Source of the DNA: Myxococcus stipitatus
GTDB taxonomy: Bacteria; Myxococcota; Myxococcia; Myxococcales; Myxococcaceae
Assembly: GCF_037414475.1 (NCBI RefSeq)
Contig: NZ_CP147913.1
Span: 6,384,001-6,448,000, forward strand
Length of the DNA: 64,000 bases
Reading direction: 5' to 3'
Numbering within the stretch: position 1 is the first letter of the stretch; the number at the start of each line of letters is the position of its first letter. Shown here piece after piece: positions 25,015-33,547 of this stretch. Under the pieces are notes generated by a model that was not told where the DNA came from, searched no databases, and saw nothing but the letters and a program-made list of their open reading frames with translations. A program made the translations under genes and the position numbers.

Positions 25015-25665
25015 ATGAAGTTCTTCATCGACAGCGCGGACGTGGAAGAAATCCGCAAGGCCCACGCCATGGGCTGCGTGGACGGCGTCACGACCAACCC
25101 TTCGCTGCTCGCCAAGGTGGGCCGTGGGCTGGAGGAGACCATCCGCGAAATCTGCACCATCGTCGACGGCCCCATCAGCGCGGAAGCCGTGTCGCTGGAC
25201 GCCGAGGGCCTCATCGCCGAGGGCCGCGTCTTGGCGAAGATTCACGACAACGTCGTGGTGAAGATTCCCATGGGCGTCGAGGGCGTGAAGGCCGTCAAGG
25301 CGCTCACCGCCGAGGGCATCCGCACCAACGTCACCCTCATCTTCTCCGCCAACCAGGCCCTCTTGTGCGCCAAGGCCGGCGCCACCTACGTGTCGCCCTT
25401 CGTCGGCCGGCTGGATGACATCTCCCAGGACGGCATGGAGCTCATCTCCAACATCCTGGAGATTTATTCGAACTACGACTTCGACACCCAGGTGCTGGTC
25501 GCCAGCGTGCGCAACCCCGTGCACGTGCTCCAGTCCGCCCGCATGGGCGCCCACGTCGCCACCCTGCCGTACAGCGTCATCACCCAGCTGGCCAACCACC
25601 CCCTGACCGACGCGGGCATCAAGAAGTTCCTCGCGGACTGGGAGAAGGTCCCCAAGGCCAAGTAG
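25015..25665 (+). CDS. fsa: Fructose-6-phosphate aldolase / small transaldolase
   Basis: A 216-residue protein of the small transaldolase (TalC/MipB/Fsa) group. MKFFIDSADVEEI is the N-terminal signature and the Schiff-base Lys lies in VVVKIPMGVEG. TNPSLL, TLIFSANQALL and SPFVGRLDD are conserved, as is the IEIYSNY-like ILEIYSNY stretch. Known members are either transaldolases of the pentose phosphate pathway or fructose-6-phosphate aldolases; residues at the active site do not let me choose safely. ATG 25015 has AGGAGAGTGACG upstream. Confidence 0.93.
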   Translation: MKFFIDSADVEEIRKAHAMGCVDGVTTNPSLLAKVGRGLEETIREICTIVDGPISAEAVSLDAEGLIAEGRVLAKIHDNVVVKIPMGVEGVKAVKALTAEGIRTNVTLIFSANQALLCAKAGATYVSPFVGRLDDISQDGMELISNILEIYSNYDFDTQVLVASVRNPVHVLQSARMGAHVATLPYSVITQLANHPLTDAGIKKFLADWEKVPKAK

Positions 25666-25796
25666 TCCCTGGGCGGGCGAACGGCCCCCCAAGGCCCCCG
25701 GGATGTCCTCTGGACCCCCCGGGGCGCCGCCCGACCCCCGGACCCCTCTTTTCCCCGGCGAGTTGGGCTGGAGATTTCGCGTGGCGGCATGTATTC

Positions 25797-25814
25797 GTTG
25801 ACTCCCGAGTCAAC
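25797..25814. promoter_or_regulatory. Perfect palindrome upstream of acyl-CoA dehydrogenase (operator candidate)
   Basis: The 18 bases GTTGACT-CCCG-AGTCAAC form a perfect inverted repeat with seven-base arms, 26 bases before the ATG of the acyl-CoA dehydrogenase. The left arm also contains TTGACT, a good -35 hexamer. Such TGACT-N4-AGTCA palindromes are typical in size and spacing for TetR-family operators of fatty-acid degradation genes. No regulator gene is adjacent, so the binding protein is unknown. Confidence 0.5.
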
Positions 25815-25839
25815 ACGCCGACCTACCACGAGGAATCTC

Positions 25840-26976
25840 ATGGAATTCGAGCTCACCGAGGACCAGCGCGCGCTCCAGCAGGCGGCGCGCAAGTACGCCC
25901 GCGAGGTGGTGCGCCCCAAGGCCGCTCACTACGACGAGACGGCGACGTTCCCCCGGGATTTGCTGGCCACGGCGTTCGAGCTGGGCCTGTTGAACATGGC
26001 GATTCCCGCCGAGTACGGCGGCGTGGGCCTGTCGCACCTGGACCAGACCATCGTCGCGGAGGAGCTGAGCTGGGGCTGTGCGGGCGTGGCGACGTCCATC
26101 ATCGCCAACGACCTGGCCAACCTGCCCATCATCCTCGCGGCCACCGACGAGCAGAAGAAGCGCCTGTTGGGCCACTTCGCGGAGCGGCTGAAGTTCTCCT
26201 CGTTCTGCCTCACGGAGCCCGAGGCGGGCAGCGACGTGGCGAACATGCAGACCACCGCGCGCCGGGAGGGTGACGAGTACGTCATCAACGGCTCCAAGTG
26301 CTTCATCACCAACGGCGGACACGCGGAGCAGTACACGGTGTTCGCGACGGTGGACAAGGCCAAGAAGCACAAGGGCATCACCTGCTTCGTCGTGGAGGGC
26401 CGCCCCAAGGGGCTGTCCGTCAGCAAGCACGAGAACAAGATGGGCCAGCGCGCCAGCGACACCGTGTCGCTCACGTTCGAGGACGTGCGCGTGCCGGTGG
26501 CCAACCGCATCGGTGAAGAGGGCCAGGGCTTCGCCATCGCCATGGCCACGCTGGACAACAGCCGTCCGCTCACCGCCATGTTCTCGGTGGGCATCGCCCG
26601 CGCCGCGCTCGAGCACTCCATGGAGTACGCCTCGCAGCGCAAGACGTTCGGCAAGCCCATCATCGAGCACCAGGCCATCCAGTTCATGATTGCCGACATG
26701 GCCATGAACACCCACGCGGCCCGCATGCTCACCTACGAGTCCGCGTGGCTGTTGGACCAGGGAAAGCGCAACACCCTCCAGTCCAGCTACGCCAAGTCCT
26801 TCGCGGCGGACATGGCCATGAAGGTCGCCACCGACGCGGTGCAGGTGTACGGCGGCTACGGCTACATCAAGGAATACCCCGTGGAGAAGCTGATGCGCGA
26901 CGCCAAGCTCATCCAGGTCTACGAGGGCACCAGCCAGGTCCAGCGGCTCGTCATCGCGCGAGAACTGTTCAAGTAG
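25840..26976 (+). CDS. Acyl-CoA dehydrogenase
   Basis: A FAD enzyme that introduces the alpha,beta double bond into acyl-CoA and passes electrons to ETF. The 378-residue protein has the first signature CLTEPEAGSDVANMQT with YVINGSKCFITNG, and the second signature near QVYGGYGYIKEYPVEKLMRDAK. The catalytic Glu is present in YEGTSQ. It is close in length and motifs to short-chain (butyryl-type) dehydrogenases. ATG 25840 follows a weak GAGGAA site. Its position 150 bases before etfBA fits electron transfer to that flavoprotein. A palindrome sits just upstream and a hairpin follows the stop. Confidence 0.95.
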   Translation: MEFELTEDQRALQQAARKYAREVVRPKAAHYDETATFPRDLLATAFELGLLNMAIPAEYGGVGLSHLDQTIVAEELSWGCAGVATSIIANDLANLPIILAATDEQKKRLLGHFAERLKFSSFCLTEPEAGSDVANMQTTARREGDEYVINGSKCFITNGGHAEQYTVFATVDKAKKHKGITCFVVEGRPKGLSVSKHENKMGQRASDTVSLTFEDVRVPVANRIGEEGQGFAIAMATLDNSRPLTAMFSVGIARAALEHSMEYASQRKTFGKPIIEHQAIQFMIADMAMNTHAARMLTYESAWLLDQGKRNTLQSSYAKSFAADMAMKVATDAVQVYGGYGYIKEYPVEKLMRDAKLIQVYEGTSQVQRLVIARELFK

Positions 26977-26988
26977 AAAAGTAGAACT

Positions 26989-27024
26989 GTGTCCGGCGGC
27001 CGTTTCCCATTGCCGCCGTGACAC
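26989..27024 (+). terminator. Hairpin after acyl-CoA dehydrogenase
   Basis: The stem pairs GTGTCCGGCGG with CCGCCG-T-GACAC (11 pairs with a single bulged T) around a 13-base loop. It sits 12 bases after the stop and before etfB. No T run follows, so it may be a weak or attenuating terminator that separates acyl-CoA dehydrogenase from etfBA expression. Confidence 0.45.
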
Positions 27025-27127
27025 GCGGATGTCTATTTACCCAGGCCGTTCGCGCGTCGCGTCAACGCGGTTCGCCCGGACTGTTTTCCAGCCTTCTAAA
27101 ACGCCTCCCGCAAGGAGTAGCCCAGCC

Positions 27128-27925
27128 GTGAAGATCCTCGTCACCGCCAAGCGCGTGGAAGACCCCGAGTCCAAAATCAAGGTGAAGCCCGACGGCTCGG
27201 GCATCGTCCAGGAGGGGCTCAAGTACAAGATCAACCCCTTCGACGAGATTGGCGTGGAGGAGGGCCTGCGCCTCGTCGCCAAGCACCAGGGCGAAGTGGT
27301 GGTGGTGTCCATCGGCGGCAAGGAAGTGCAGGAGCAGTTGCGGCACGCGCTGGCCATGGGCGCGCACCGCGCGGTGTGGGTGAACCACACGGGCCCGTTG
27401 GACCAGCTGGGCATCGCGGCGCTGATTCAGAAGGTCGCGGAGAAGGAGAAGCCGGACCTGGTCATCCTGGGCAAGCAGTCCATCGATGACGACCAGAACC
27501 AGGTGGGCCAGTACCTGGCCGAGTTCCTGGGCTGGGGCCAGGCCACGTTCGCCTCCAAGGTGGAGTCGCTGGAGAGCGCGGAGGAGAAGAACAAGGAGCC
27601 GGCCGTGAAGCTCACCGCGGACAAGAAGGCCGTCCAGGTGGTGCGCGAGGTCGACAACGGGCTGGCGACGCTGGAGTGCCAGCTGCCGGCCGTCGTCACC
27701 ACGGACCTGCGCCTGAACCAGCCGCGCTACGCCAGCCTCCCGGGCATCATGAAGGCCAAGAGCAAGCCCATCGAGGAGCTGACGCCGGAGAAGCTGGGCG
27801 TGAATGTCACCCCGCAGATCCAGGTCCTGAAGCTTTCGTCCCCGCCCGCGCGCAAGGCCGGCATCAAGGTGCCGGACGTTGCCACGCTGGTGGAGAAGCT
27901 GCGCAACGAGGCGAAGGTCGTCTAA
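27128..27925 (+). CDS. etfB: Electron transfer flavoprotein, beta subunit
   Basis: Forms the ETF heterodimer with the next gene product. ETF collects electrons from acyl-CoA dehydrogenases and passes them to ETF-quinone oxidoreductase. The 265-residue protein starts MKILVTAKRVEDPESKIKV when GTG 27128 is used. An AAGGAG site about ten bases upstream supports this. The DLVILGKQSIDDDQNQVGQ stretch is the adenine nucleotide (AMP) binding signature, and LPAVVTTDLRLNQPRYASLPGIMKAKSKPIE is the EtfB signature region. An upstream in-frame ATG at 27029 is rejected. Confidence 0.96.
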   Translation: MKILVTAKRVEDPESKIKVKPDGSGIVQEGLKYKINPFDEIGVEEGLRLVAKHQGEVVVVSIGGKEVQEQLRHALAMGAHRAVWVNHTGPLDQLGIAALIQKVAEKEKPDLVILGKQSIDDDQNQVGQYLAEFLGWGQATFASKVESLESAEEKNKEPAVKLTADKKAVQVVREVDNGLATLECQLPAVVTTDLRLNQPRYASLPGIMKAKSKPIEELTPEKLGVNVTPQIQVLKLSSPPARKAGIKVPDVATLVEKLRNEAKVV

Positions 27926-27953
27926 CCCTCTCGGAAGATACGGAGACACTCCC

Positions 27954-28919
<966 letters not shown>

Positions 28920-28949
28920 TCCTGCTTTCGCCCTCCACGGGCGTGACCT

Positions 28950-28983
28950 GGGGCGACGCGGGGTCCACACCTCGCGCCGCCCC
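28950..28983. terminator. Strong bidirectional hairpin between etfA and the Coa1-like gene
   Basis: Two 15-base arms (28950-28964 and 28969-28983) pair at 14 positions including one G-T, with one A-C mismatch, around a four-base CCAC loop. TTGTCGTT follows on the plus strand. It lies between convergent genes and should end transcription in both directions. Confidence 0.75.
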
Positions 28984-29017
28984 TTGTCGTTGCGGGGCAC
29001 GGCGTGCGGACGCGGGG

Positions 29018-29581
29018 CTACAGCTCGATGTCGCTGTCCTTGCCGGGCTCGGGCTTGTGGCCGTCGCGGCCGGGGGGCTCCTCGGTGGGCGGCGGGGGCT
29101 CGCCGGAGTCGTCGCCCTGGGGAAGCGCGTCGCGCTCGCTCGGCGCATCGTCCCGCAGGTCGATGCGGGTGCCGTCCTCCACCTCCACGGTGAGGACGTT
29201 GTAGTGCCAGTCCCCGTCGCCTTCCTTCTGCGCGTCGACCTGGAGCATGCCGTCCGCCTGGGAGCCGTCGAGCGGGATGGAGAGCCGCGCGTGGGTGACG
29301 CCGTTGATGGAGTTCACCGACGTCTGCTTGGGAAGGCCGTTGGCCTTGATGGGGGGACCCAGCGCCTTGCGCACCTGCGCGTCGTTGGTGGCGATGGCGA
29401 CCGCCTCCGTGTACGCGCCCAGGTTCCCGGACAGCGACGAGACTCCCAGGCCCACGAGCGCGAAGCCCAGGCAGCCGCAGGAGGCCAAGAGCCCCAGGCA
29501 TCCCACCGGCACCACCCACTTCCAATTGCGGCCCCACCACCCCTGCTGCGGCACCAGCGAGCCCTCGGGCGTCGCGCTCAT
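29018..29581 (-). CDS. Membrane-anchored protein with Coa1/Tim21-like domain
   Basis: A 187-residue protein. Residues 22-48 are one hydrophobic helix with GCLGLLASCGCLGFALVGLG, preceded by Trp-rich cytoplasmic residues. The soluble part includes VRKALGPPIKANGLPKQ, NGVTHARLSIPLDGSQADGMLQV and WHYNVLTVEVEDGTRIDL. These match the cytochrome oxidase assembly factor Coa1 fold, in which the G-P-I segment and the strand pair are conserved. The C-terminal 40 residues are acidic and disordered. Inferred: assembly or stabilisation of a membrane complex. No oxidase genes are nearby, so a direct role in oxidase assembly is not shown. Confidence 0.7.
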   Translation of the reverse strand: MSATPEGSLVPQQGWWGRNWKWVVPVGCLGLLASCGCLGFALVGLGVSSLSGNLGAYTEAVAIATNDAQVRKALGPPIKANGLPKQTSVNSINGVTHARLSIPLDGSQADGMLQVDAQKEGDGDWHYNVLTVEVEDGTRIDLRDDAPSERDALPQGDDSGEPPPPTEEPPGRDGHKPEPGKDSDIEL

Positions 29582-29769
29582 GAACGCATTCCTCCTTGGG
29601 CCACCTCCGGGCCGGTGGCGCTCTCGTCTTATCGGGCCCAGCGCGCGGGCGATAGGGGCTGGCTTGCGCGCGCTCGCGTCGGTTGGTGTGGGAGAGGGGA
29701 AGGGCTAGATTCCGCCGCACGAGCGACAGGGAAGGCTCGTGCCGGGCCGGACTTCCCTGGAGGTGGCGC

Positions 29770-30756
29770 GTGCCGCCGCGGAAGACGGCCTCCTCCGAGG
29801 AGGTCCTGCTGGGAGTGCTGGAAGCGCTGCCCTTCGGACAGAAGCTGTGGGTGCGCGGGGTGACTCGGGACCTGGCGCCGCTGCTGCGTCAGGGCGACGC
29901 CGTCCGCGTGCTGCGCTGTGCGCCCGGTGACATCTCCCCAGGTGATGTCGCCCTCGTGCGTCAGGGGGAGCGGCTCACCGCGCAGGTGGTGGTCTCCACC
30001 GAGCCGTGGATGACCACCACGCTGCTGGGGACCGTGGCCCGGCCTGGTGGCGAGCTATTGGGGCGCGTGGTGTCGTTGCGGCGGGGCCGGTGGTTGGTGC
30101 CGCTGCCCCGGCCCTTGAGCCCCGCGTTGTGGGTGGCACAGCGCGGCCTGGCGACAGCATGGGGCGAGCGCCGGACCCGGGTAATCTATCGGGTCGTGAG
30201 GGACTTCTTCTTCTCAGGCTGGTCCAAGCCGTTGCGACGCCACCTGGTGGGGCCGCTGGAGGTGAGGCTCTTGCGGCCCGCGGACCTGGAGGTGTTGCTC
30301 GCCTTCGCCGCGGAGCGGCTGTCGGTGTCCCCCACGTTCCTGCGGCGGCAGTTGGATGCGCGCTGGGGGAAGGAATCCCACGAGCGCCGAGGCGCCGCCG
30401 TGGGCGCGCTGGACACGAAGGGGCGGGTGCACGGCTTCGCCTGGATGGACTCGTACCGCGAGGAAGGCCTGCCGTTGGATGGCGTCTGGGTGCGCTCGCT
30501 CGTGGTGGCGCCGCAGGCTCGGAGGATGGGCGTGGCCACGCAACTGGTGAGCCGCCTGCTCGAAGAGGCGCACCGGCAGGGGGAGCCTCATGTGCGGGCG
30601 GACGTGGACGAGGACAACGACGCGTCCTTGCGAACGTTCGATGGCCTGGGCTTCCGCCGTGCTTCAGCGCGGCTGACCGAACAGACGAACGAAGCCTGGG
30701 ATGCCGCGGGCTCGACCAAGCGCTTGATTGTCCTCGAGCGGGACGCCGCGCCCTGA
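29770..30756 (+). CDS. Fusion of degenerate S24/S26 peptidase-like domain and GNAT acetyltransferase
   Basis: A 328-residue protein from GTG 29770, which has GGAGGTGG just upstream. Residues 15-120 look like the beta fold of LexA/signal peptidases: LWVRGVTRDLAPLLRQGDAVRV, then APGDISPGDVALVRQGERLTAQVVV and LLGRVVSLRRGRWLVPL. In active signal peptidases the first motif is G-x-SM-x-P; here the Ser is replaced by Asp and no catalytic Lys is evident. Residues 155-328 are a GNAT domain with VRSLVVAPQARRMGVATQLVSRLLEEA, the acetyl-CoA pyrophosphate loop, and NDASLRTFDGLGFRRA. The role is unknown; the N-domain may act as a substrate or dimer module. Confidence 0.72.
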   Translation: MPPRKTASSEEVLLGVLEALPFGQKLWVRGVTRDLAPLLRQGDAVRVLRCAPGDISPGDVALVRQGERLTAQVVVSTEPWMTTTLLGTVARPGGELLGRVVSLRRGRWLVPLPRPLSPALWVAQRGLATAWGERRTRVIYRVVRDFFFSGWSKPLRRHLVGPLEVRLLRPADLEVLLAFAAERLSVSPTFLRRQLDARWGKESHERRGAAVGALDTKGRVHGFAWMDSYREEGLPLDGVWVRSLVVAPQARRMGVATQLVSRLLEEAHRQGEPHVRADVDEDNDASLRTFDGLGFRRASARLTEQTNEAWDAAGSTKRLIVLERDAAP

Positions 30757-30829
30757 CTTCACGGAGGTTGCGTGGGGAGCGGGGGTGCGTCAAAAGCATC
30801 CGGCATTTGCCCCCGCGCTGAGGACCTCC

Positions 30830-31783
30830 ATGAGCATCTCCACTCCACACAGCATGGATGGCGCGTCCGCGCGCATGGAGCGGCTCAAGGGCTTCCAGGC
30901 GGATGGCGCGCTGCTGTTCATCACCGCCATCTGGGGCGTCACCTTCGTCGTGGTGAAGGACGCGCTGGGGTTCGCGGACCCGTTCACGTTCGTCTCCCTG
31001 CGCTTCGGTGTGGGCGCGCTGGCGTTGAGTCTGGTGGCGGGCCGGCGGATGTTCACTCGGACGAACCTCCGCCATGGCGCGCTCCTGGCGGTCTTCCTGT
31101 TCCTGGGCTTCGCGCTCCAGACGTGGGGGCTGACATTTACCACGCCGTCCCGCTCCGCGTTCATCACCGGGATGTTCGTGGTGTTCGTCCCGCTGCTGTC
31201 GATGCTCGTGTTCCGGCGGATGCCCACGAAGGCCGCGTGGATGGGCGTGGTGCTGTCGGTGGCGGGCCTGTTCCTGCTCACGCACCCTGCCGCGGGAGAG
31301 GGCGGCGGGTGGCTGTCCGAGGGTGTGCTGCTGACGCTGGCCTGCGCGGTGGCGTACGCGGCGCACATCACGCTCACGGAGCGCTATGCGTCGAAGGAGG
31401 GCGTGCTGGGGATGGTGGCGGTGCAGCTGTGGGGCGTGTCGCTCTTGTCGGCGGCGTGCCTGCCCTTCACCACGCCGAGGGTGGAGTGGCATCCGACGTT
31501 GCTGACGGCGGTGCTGGTGTGTGGGCTGTTCCCCAGCGCGCTGGCCATCAGCATCCAGACGTGGGCGCAGGCGCGCACGTCGGCGGTGCGCGCGGCGGTC
31601 ATCTGCGCATTGGAGCCGGTGTTCGCGACGCTCTGCTCGGTGGTGCTCGGCTACGAGGTGTTGGGCCCGCCGGAGATGCTGGGCGGTGGGCTCATCTTCC
31701 TGGGGGTGATGGTGGCGGAGCTGGGCTCGCCGGCCTGGGCTTGGTGGAAGTCAAGGCGACAAGGAGTGCAGGCGGCGGGCTGA
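30830..31783 (+). CDS. EamA/DMT-family transporter
   Basis: A 317-residue membrane protein with ten hydrophobic helices in two EamA repeats. The first repeat begins ALLFITAIWGVTFVVVKDAL and contains TWGLTFTTPSRSAFITGMFVVFVPL, with the SRSAFITG motif typical of this family. The second repeat includes WAQARTSAVRAAVICALEPVFATLCSVVLGYEVL. Start ATG 30830 is followed by a hydrophilic 25-residue lead. The substrate is unknown. It is not closely similar to the other DMT gene at 4537 in motif detail. Confidence 0.9.
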   Translation: MSISTPHSMDGASARMERLKGFQADGALLFITAIWGVTFVVVKDALGFADPFTFVSLRFGVGALALSLVAGRRMFTRTNLRHGALLAVFLFLGFALQTWGLTFTTPSRSAFITGMFVVFVPLLSMLVFRRMPTKAAWMGVVLSVAGLFLLTHPAAGEGGGWLSEGVLLTLACAVAYAAHITLTERYASKEGVLGMVAVQLWGVSLLSAACLPFTTPRVEWHPTLLTAVLVCGLFPSALAISIQTWAQARTSAVRAAVICALEPVFATLCSVVLGYEVLGPPEMLGGGLIFLGVMVAELGSPAWAWWKSRRQGVQAAG

Positions 31784-31862
31784 GCCCTCCAGGCGAGCGG
31801 GAGGCAGGTGGAAGAGAAGGGGCCCACGGGGGCGGGGACGCGCTATATCCGAGGCCCTTCCC

Positions 31863-32840
31863 ATGAGTGTGGAGCTTCGGCGAAACGGGTTGCACCTGAC
31901 GGGCACCCTCCTGGCCCTGGACGCGAAGCGCAAGTCGCCCTTGAGCTTCGTGAGCCATGGGCACTCGGACCATATCGCCCGGCATGAGCGCACCATCGCC
32001 ACGGTGGCGACGCTGCGTTTCATGGAGCACCGGCTGGGCCCGGTGAGCGCGCCGCTGGCCGCGCCGTTCCGGCGTCCGTTCGAGTTGGGGCCGTTGGTGT
32101 TGGAGCTCCTGCCCGCGGGGCACATCCTTGGAAGCGCGCAGCTGCGAGTCATCCGCGCGGATGGGCGGCGCATCGTCTACACGGGGGACTTGAACGTGGT
32201 GCCGTCGCTCACGGCCGAGGCCACGGAAGTGGCCGAGTGCGACACGCTGGTCATCGAGTCGACCTTCGGCCATCCGCGCTATCGCTTCCCGCCGCGCGCC
32301 GAGGTGTTCGGGCAGGTGGAGGCGTGGGTGCGGCGGCAGTGGGAGCGCGACGCGGTGCCGGTGCTCCTGGGGTACCCACTGGGCAAGAGCCAGGAGGCGA
32401 TGAAGTACCTGGCGAGCCGGGGCTACTCGCTGGTGGCGCACTCGTCCATCTACGAGGTGGTGCAGCTCTACGCGGAGCTGGGGGTGCCCATCGAGAACGT
32501 GCGGTGTTTCACCGGGAAGGTGGAGCCGGGCGAGGTGCTGTTCTTCCCGCCGCATCAGGCGCGGAGCGGGGCGCTGGCGCACCTGTGGCCGCGAGGTACG
32601 GCGGTGCTGACGGGCTGGGCGTTGGACCCGGGGGCCGCGCGCCGGTATGGCGCGGACGTGGCGTTTCCGGTGTCGGACCACGCGGACTTCCCTTCGTTGA
32701 TGGCCTACGTGAAGGCGACGGGGGCGTCCGAGGTGGTGACGTGTCACGGGTTCGCGGAGGAGCTCGCGCAGGCGCTGCGGGACGCGGGGGTGGACGCGCG
32801 GCCGTTGGGTGGCAAGCCGCAGCAACTGGCGTTGCTGTGA
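31863..32840 (+). CDS. MBL-fold exonuclease-like hydrolase (CPSF/SNM1-type)
   Basis: A 325-residue metallo-beta-lactamase fold protein. The metal motif is VSHGHSDHIARH near residues 30-41. LLPAGHILGSAQLRV, IVYTGDLN and a late SDHADF complete the zinc ligands. The inserted beta-CASP-like region has VLLGYPLGKSQEAM. These features match the putative exonucleases of the CPSF73/ligase-associated group that act on nucleic acid ends. The usual ligase or helicase partner genes are not adjacent. The MOSC gene follows by 36 bases. Confidence 0.85.
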   Translation: MSVELRRNGLHLTGTLLALDAKRKSPLSFVSHGHSDHIARHERTIATVATLRFMEHRLGPVSAPLAAPFRRPFELGPLVLELLPAGHILGSAQLRVIRADGRRIVYTGDLNVVPSLTAEATEVAECDTLVIESTFGHPRYRFPPRAEVFGQVEAWVRRQWERDAVPVLLGYPLGKSQEAMKYLASRGYSLVAHSSIYEVVQLYAELGVPIENVRCFTGKVEPGEVLFFPPHQARSGALAHLWPRGTAVLTGWALDPGAARRYGADVAFPVSDHADFPSLMAYVKATGASEVVTCHGFAEELAQALRDAGVDARPLGGKPQQLALL

Positions 32841-32875
32841 GGCGGCGAGTGGCGGGAACGGAGTAGAACGAACGC

Positions 32876-33460
32876 ATGCCTCGTTCTCCGCGACTGACCG
32901 GCCGCGTGGTCCGCGTCCTGGTGTGCATCGAGAAGAAGACCTTCGTCACGCAGGAGGTGGCCGAGGTGCCGGTGACCTTCGAGGGAATCGAGGGAGACCG
33001 TCACGCGGGGCACACGCGTCCGGCGGACGTGCGCACGCCCTGGTACCCCAAGGGCACGCCCATCCGGAACACGCGGCAGCTCTCGCTGGTGTCGTCGGAG
33101 GAGTTGGCGCTGGTGGCGGACACGCTGGGGATTCCGGAGGTGCTCGCGTCGTGGCTGGGCGCGAACCTGGAACTCGTGGGCATCCCCCGGCTGACGCAGT
33201 TGCCGCCGGGCTCGCGTGTGTTCTTCCCGCAGGACGCAGTGCTGGCGGTGGAAGGGGATAACGACCCTTGCACCGGCCCGGGCAAGGTCATCGAGTCACA
33301 TCATCCAGGCCACGAGAAGCTCGCGAGCCGCTTCGTGAAAGCAGCGTGGGAGCGCCGGGGCCTGGTGGCCTGGGTGGACCGGCCCGGCGTCATCCGCGCG
33401 GGCGACGAAGTCCAGGTGATGCTGCCCAAGCCCGTGACGTACTCGTTGCCCACGGAGTGA
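32876..33460 (+). CDS. MOSC domain protein
   Basis: A 194-residue protein consisting of one MOSC (molybdenum cofactor sulfurase C-terminal) beta-strand domain. GIEGDRHAGH and R-N-T-R-Q-L-S-L-V precede ANLELVGIPRLTQLPPGSRVFFP. The conserved cysteine lies in EGDNDPCTGPG, followed by GLVAWVDRPGVIRAGDEVQV. Known relatives such as YiiM and YcbX bind molybdenum cofactor and reduce N-hydroxylated bases. The usual sulfur or N-hydroxy compound substrate cannot be read here. A terminator hairpin follows. Confidence 0.9.
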   Translation: MPRSPRLTGRVVRVLVCIEKKTFVTQEVAEVPVTFEGIEGDRHAGHTRPADVRTPWYPKGTPIRNTRQLSLVSSEELALVADTLGIPEVLASWLGANLELVGIPRLTQLPPGSRVFFPQDAVLAVEGDNDPCTGPGKVIESHHPGHEKLASRFVKAAWERRGLVAWVDRPGVIRAGDEVQVMLPKPVTYSLPTE

Positions 33461-33480
33461 GCCTGTCTCCAGAAACACCA

Positions 33481-33521
33481 CGGGGCCGCCCGAGTCCCTC
33501 GTGAGGACTCCAGCGGCCCCG
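33481..33521. terminator. Bidirectional hairpin between MOSC and pentapeptide genes
   Basis: CGGGGCCGC (33481-33489) pairs perfectly with GCGGCCCCG (33513-33521), and the interior GAGTCC pairs with GGACTC, leaving a short loop. It sits between convergent stop codons. Only short T runs flank it, but the stem is long and GC-rich. Confidence 0.7.
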
Positions 33522-33547
33522 CGGGCCTTACGCACTTGCGCGCGTGC

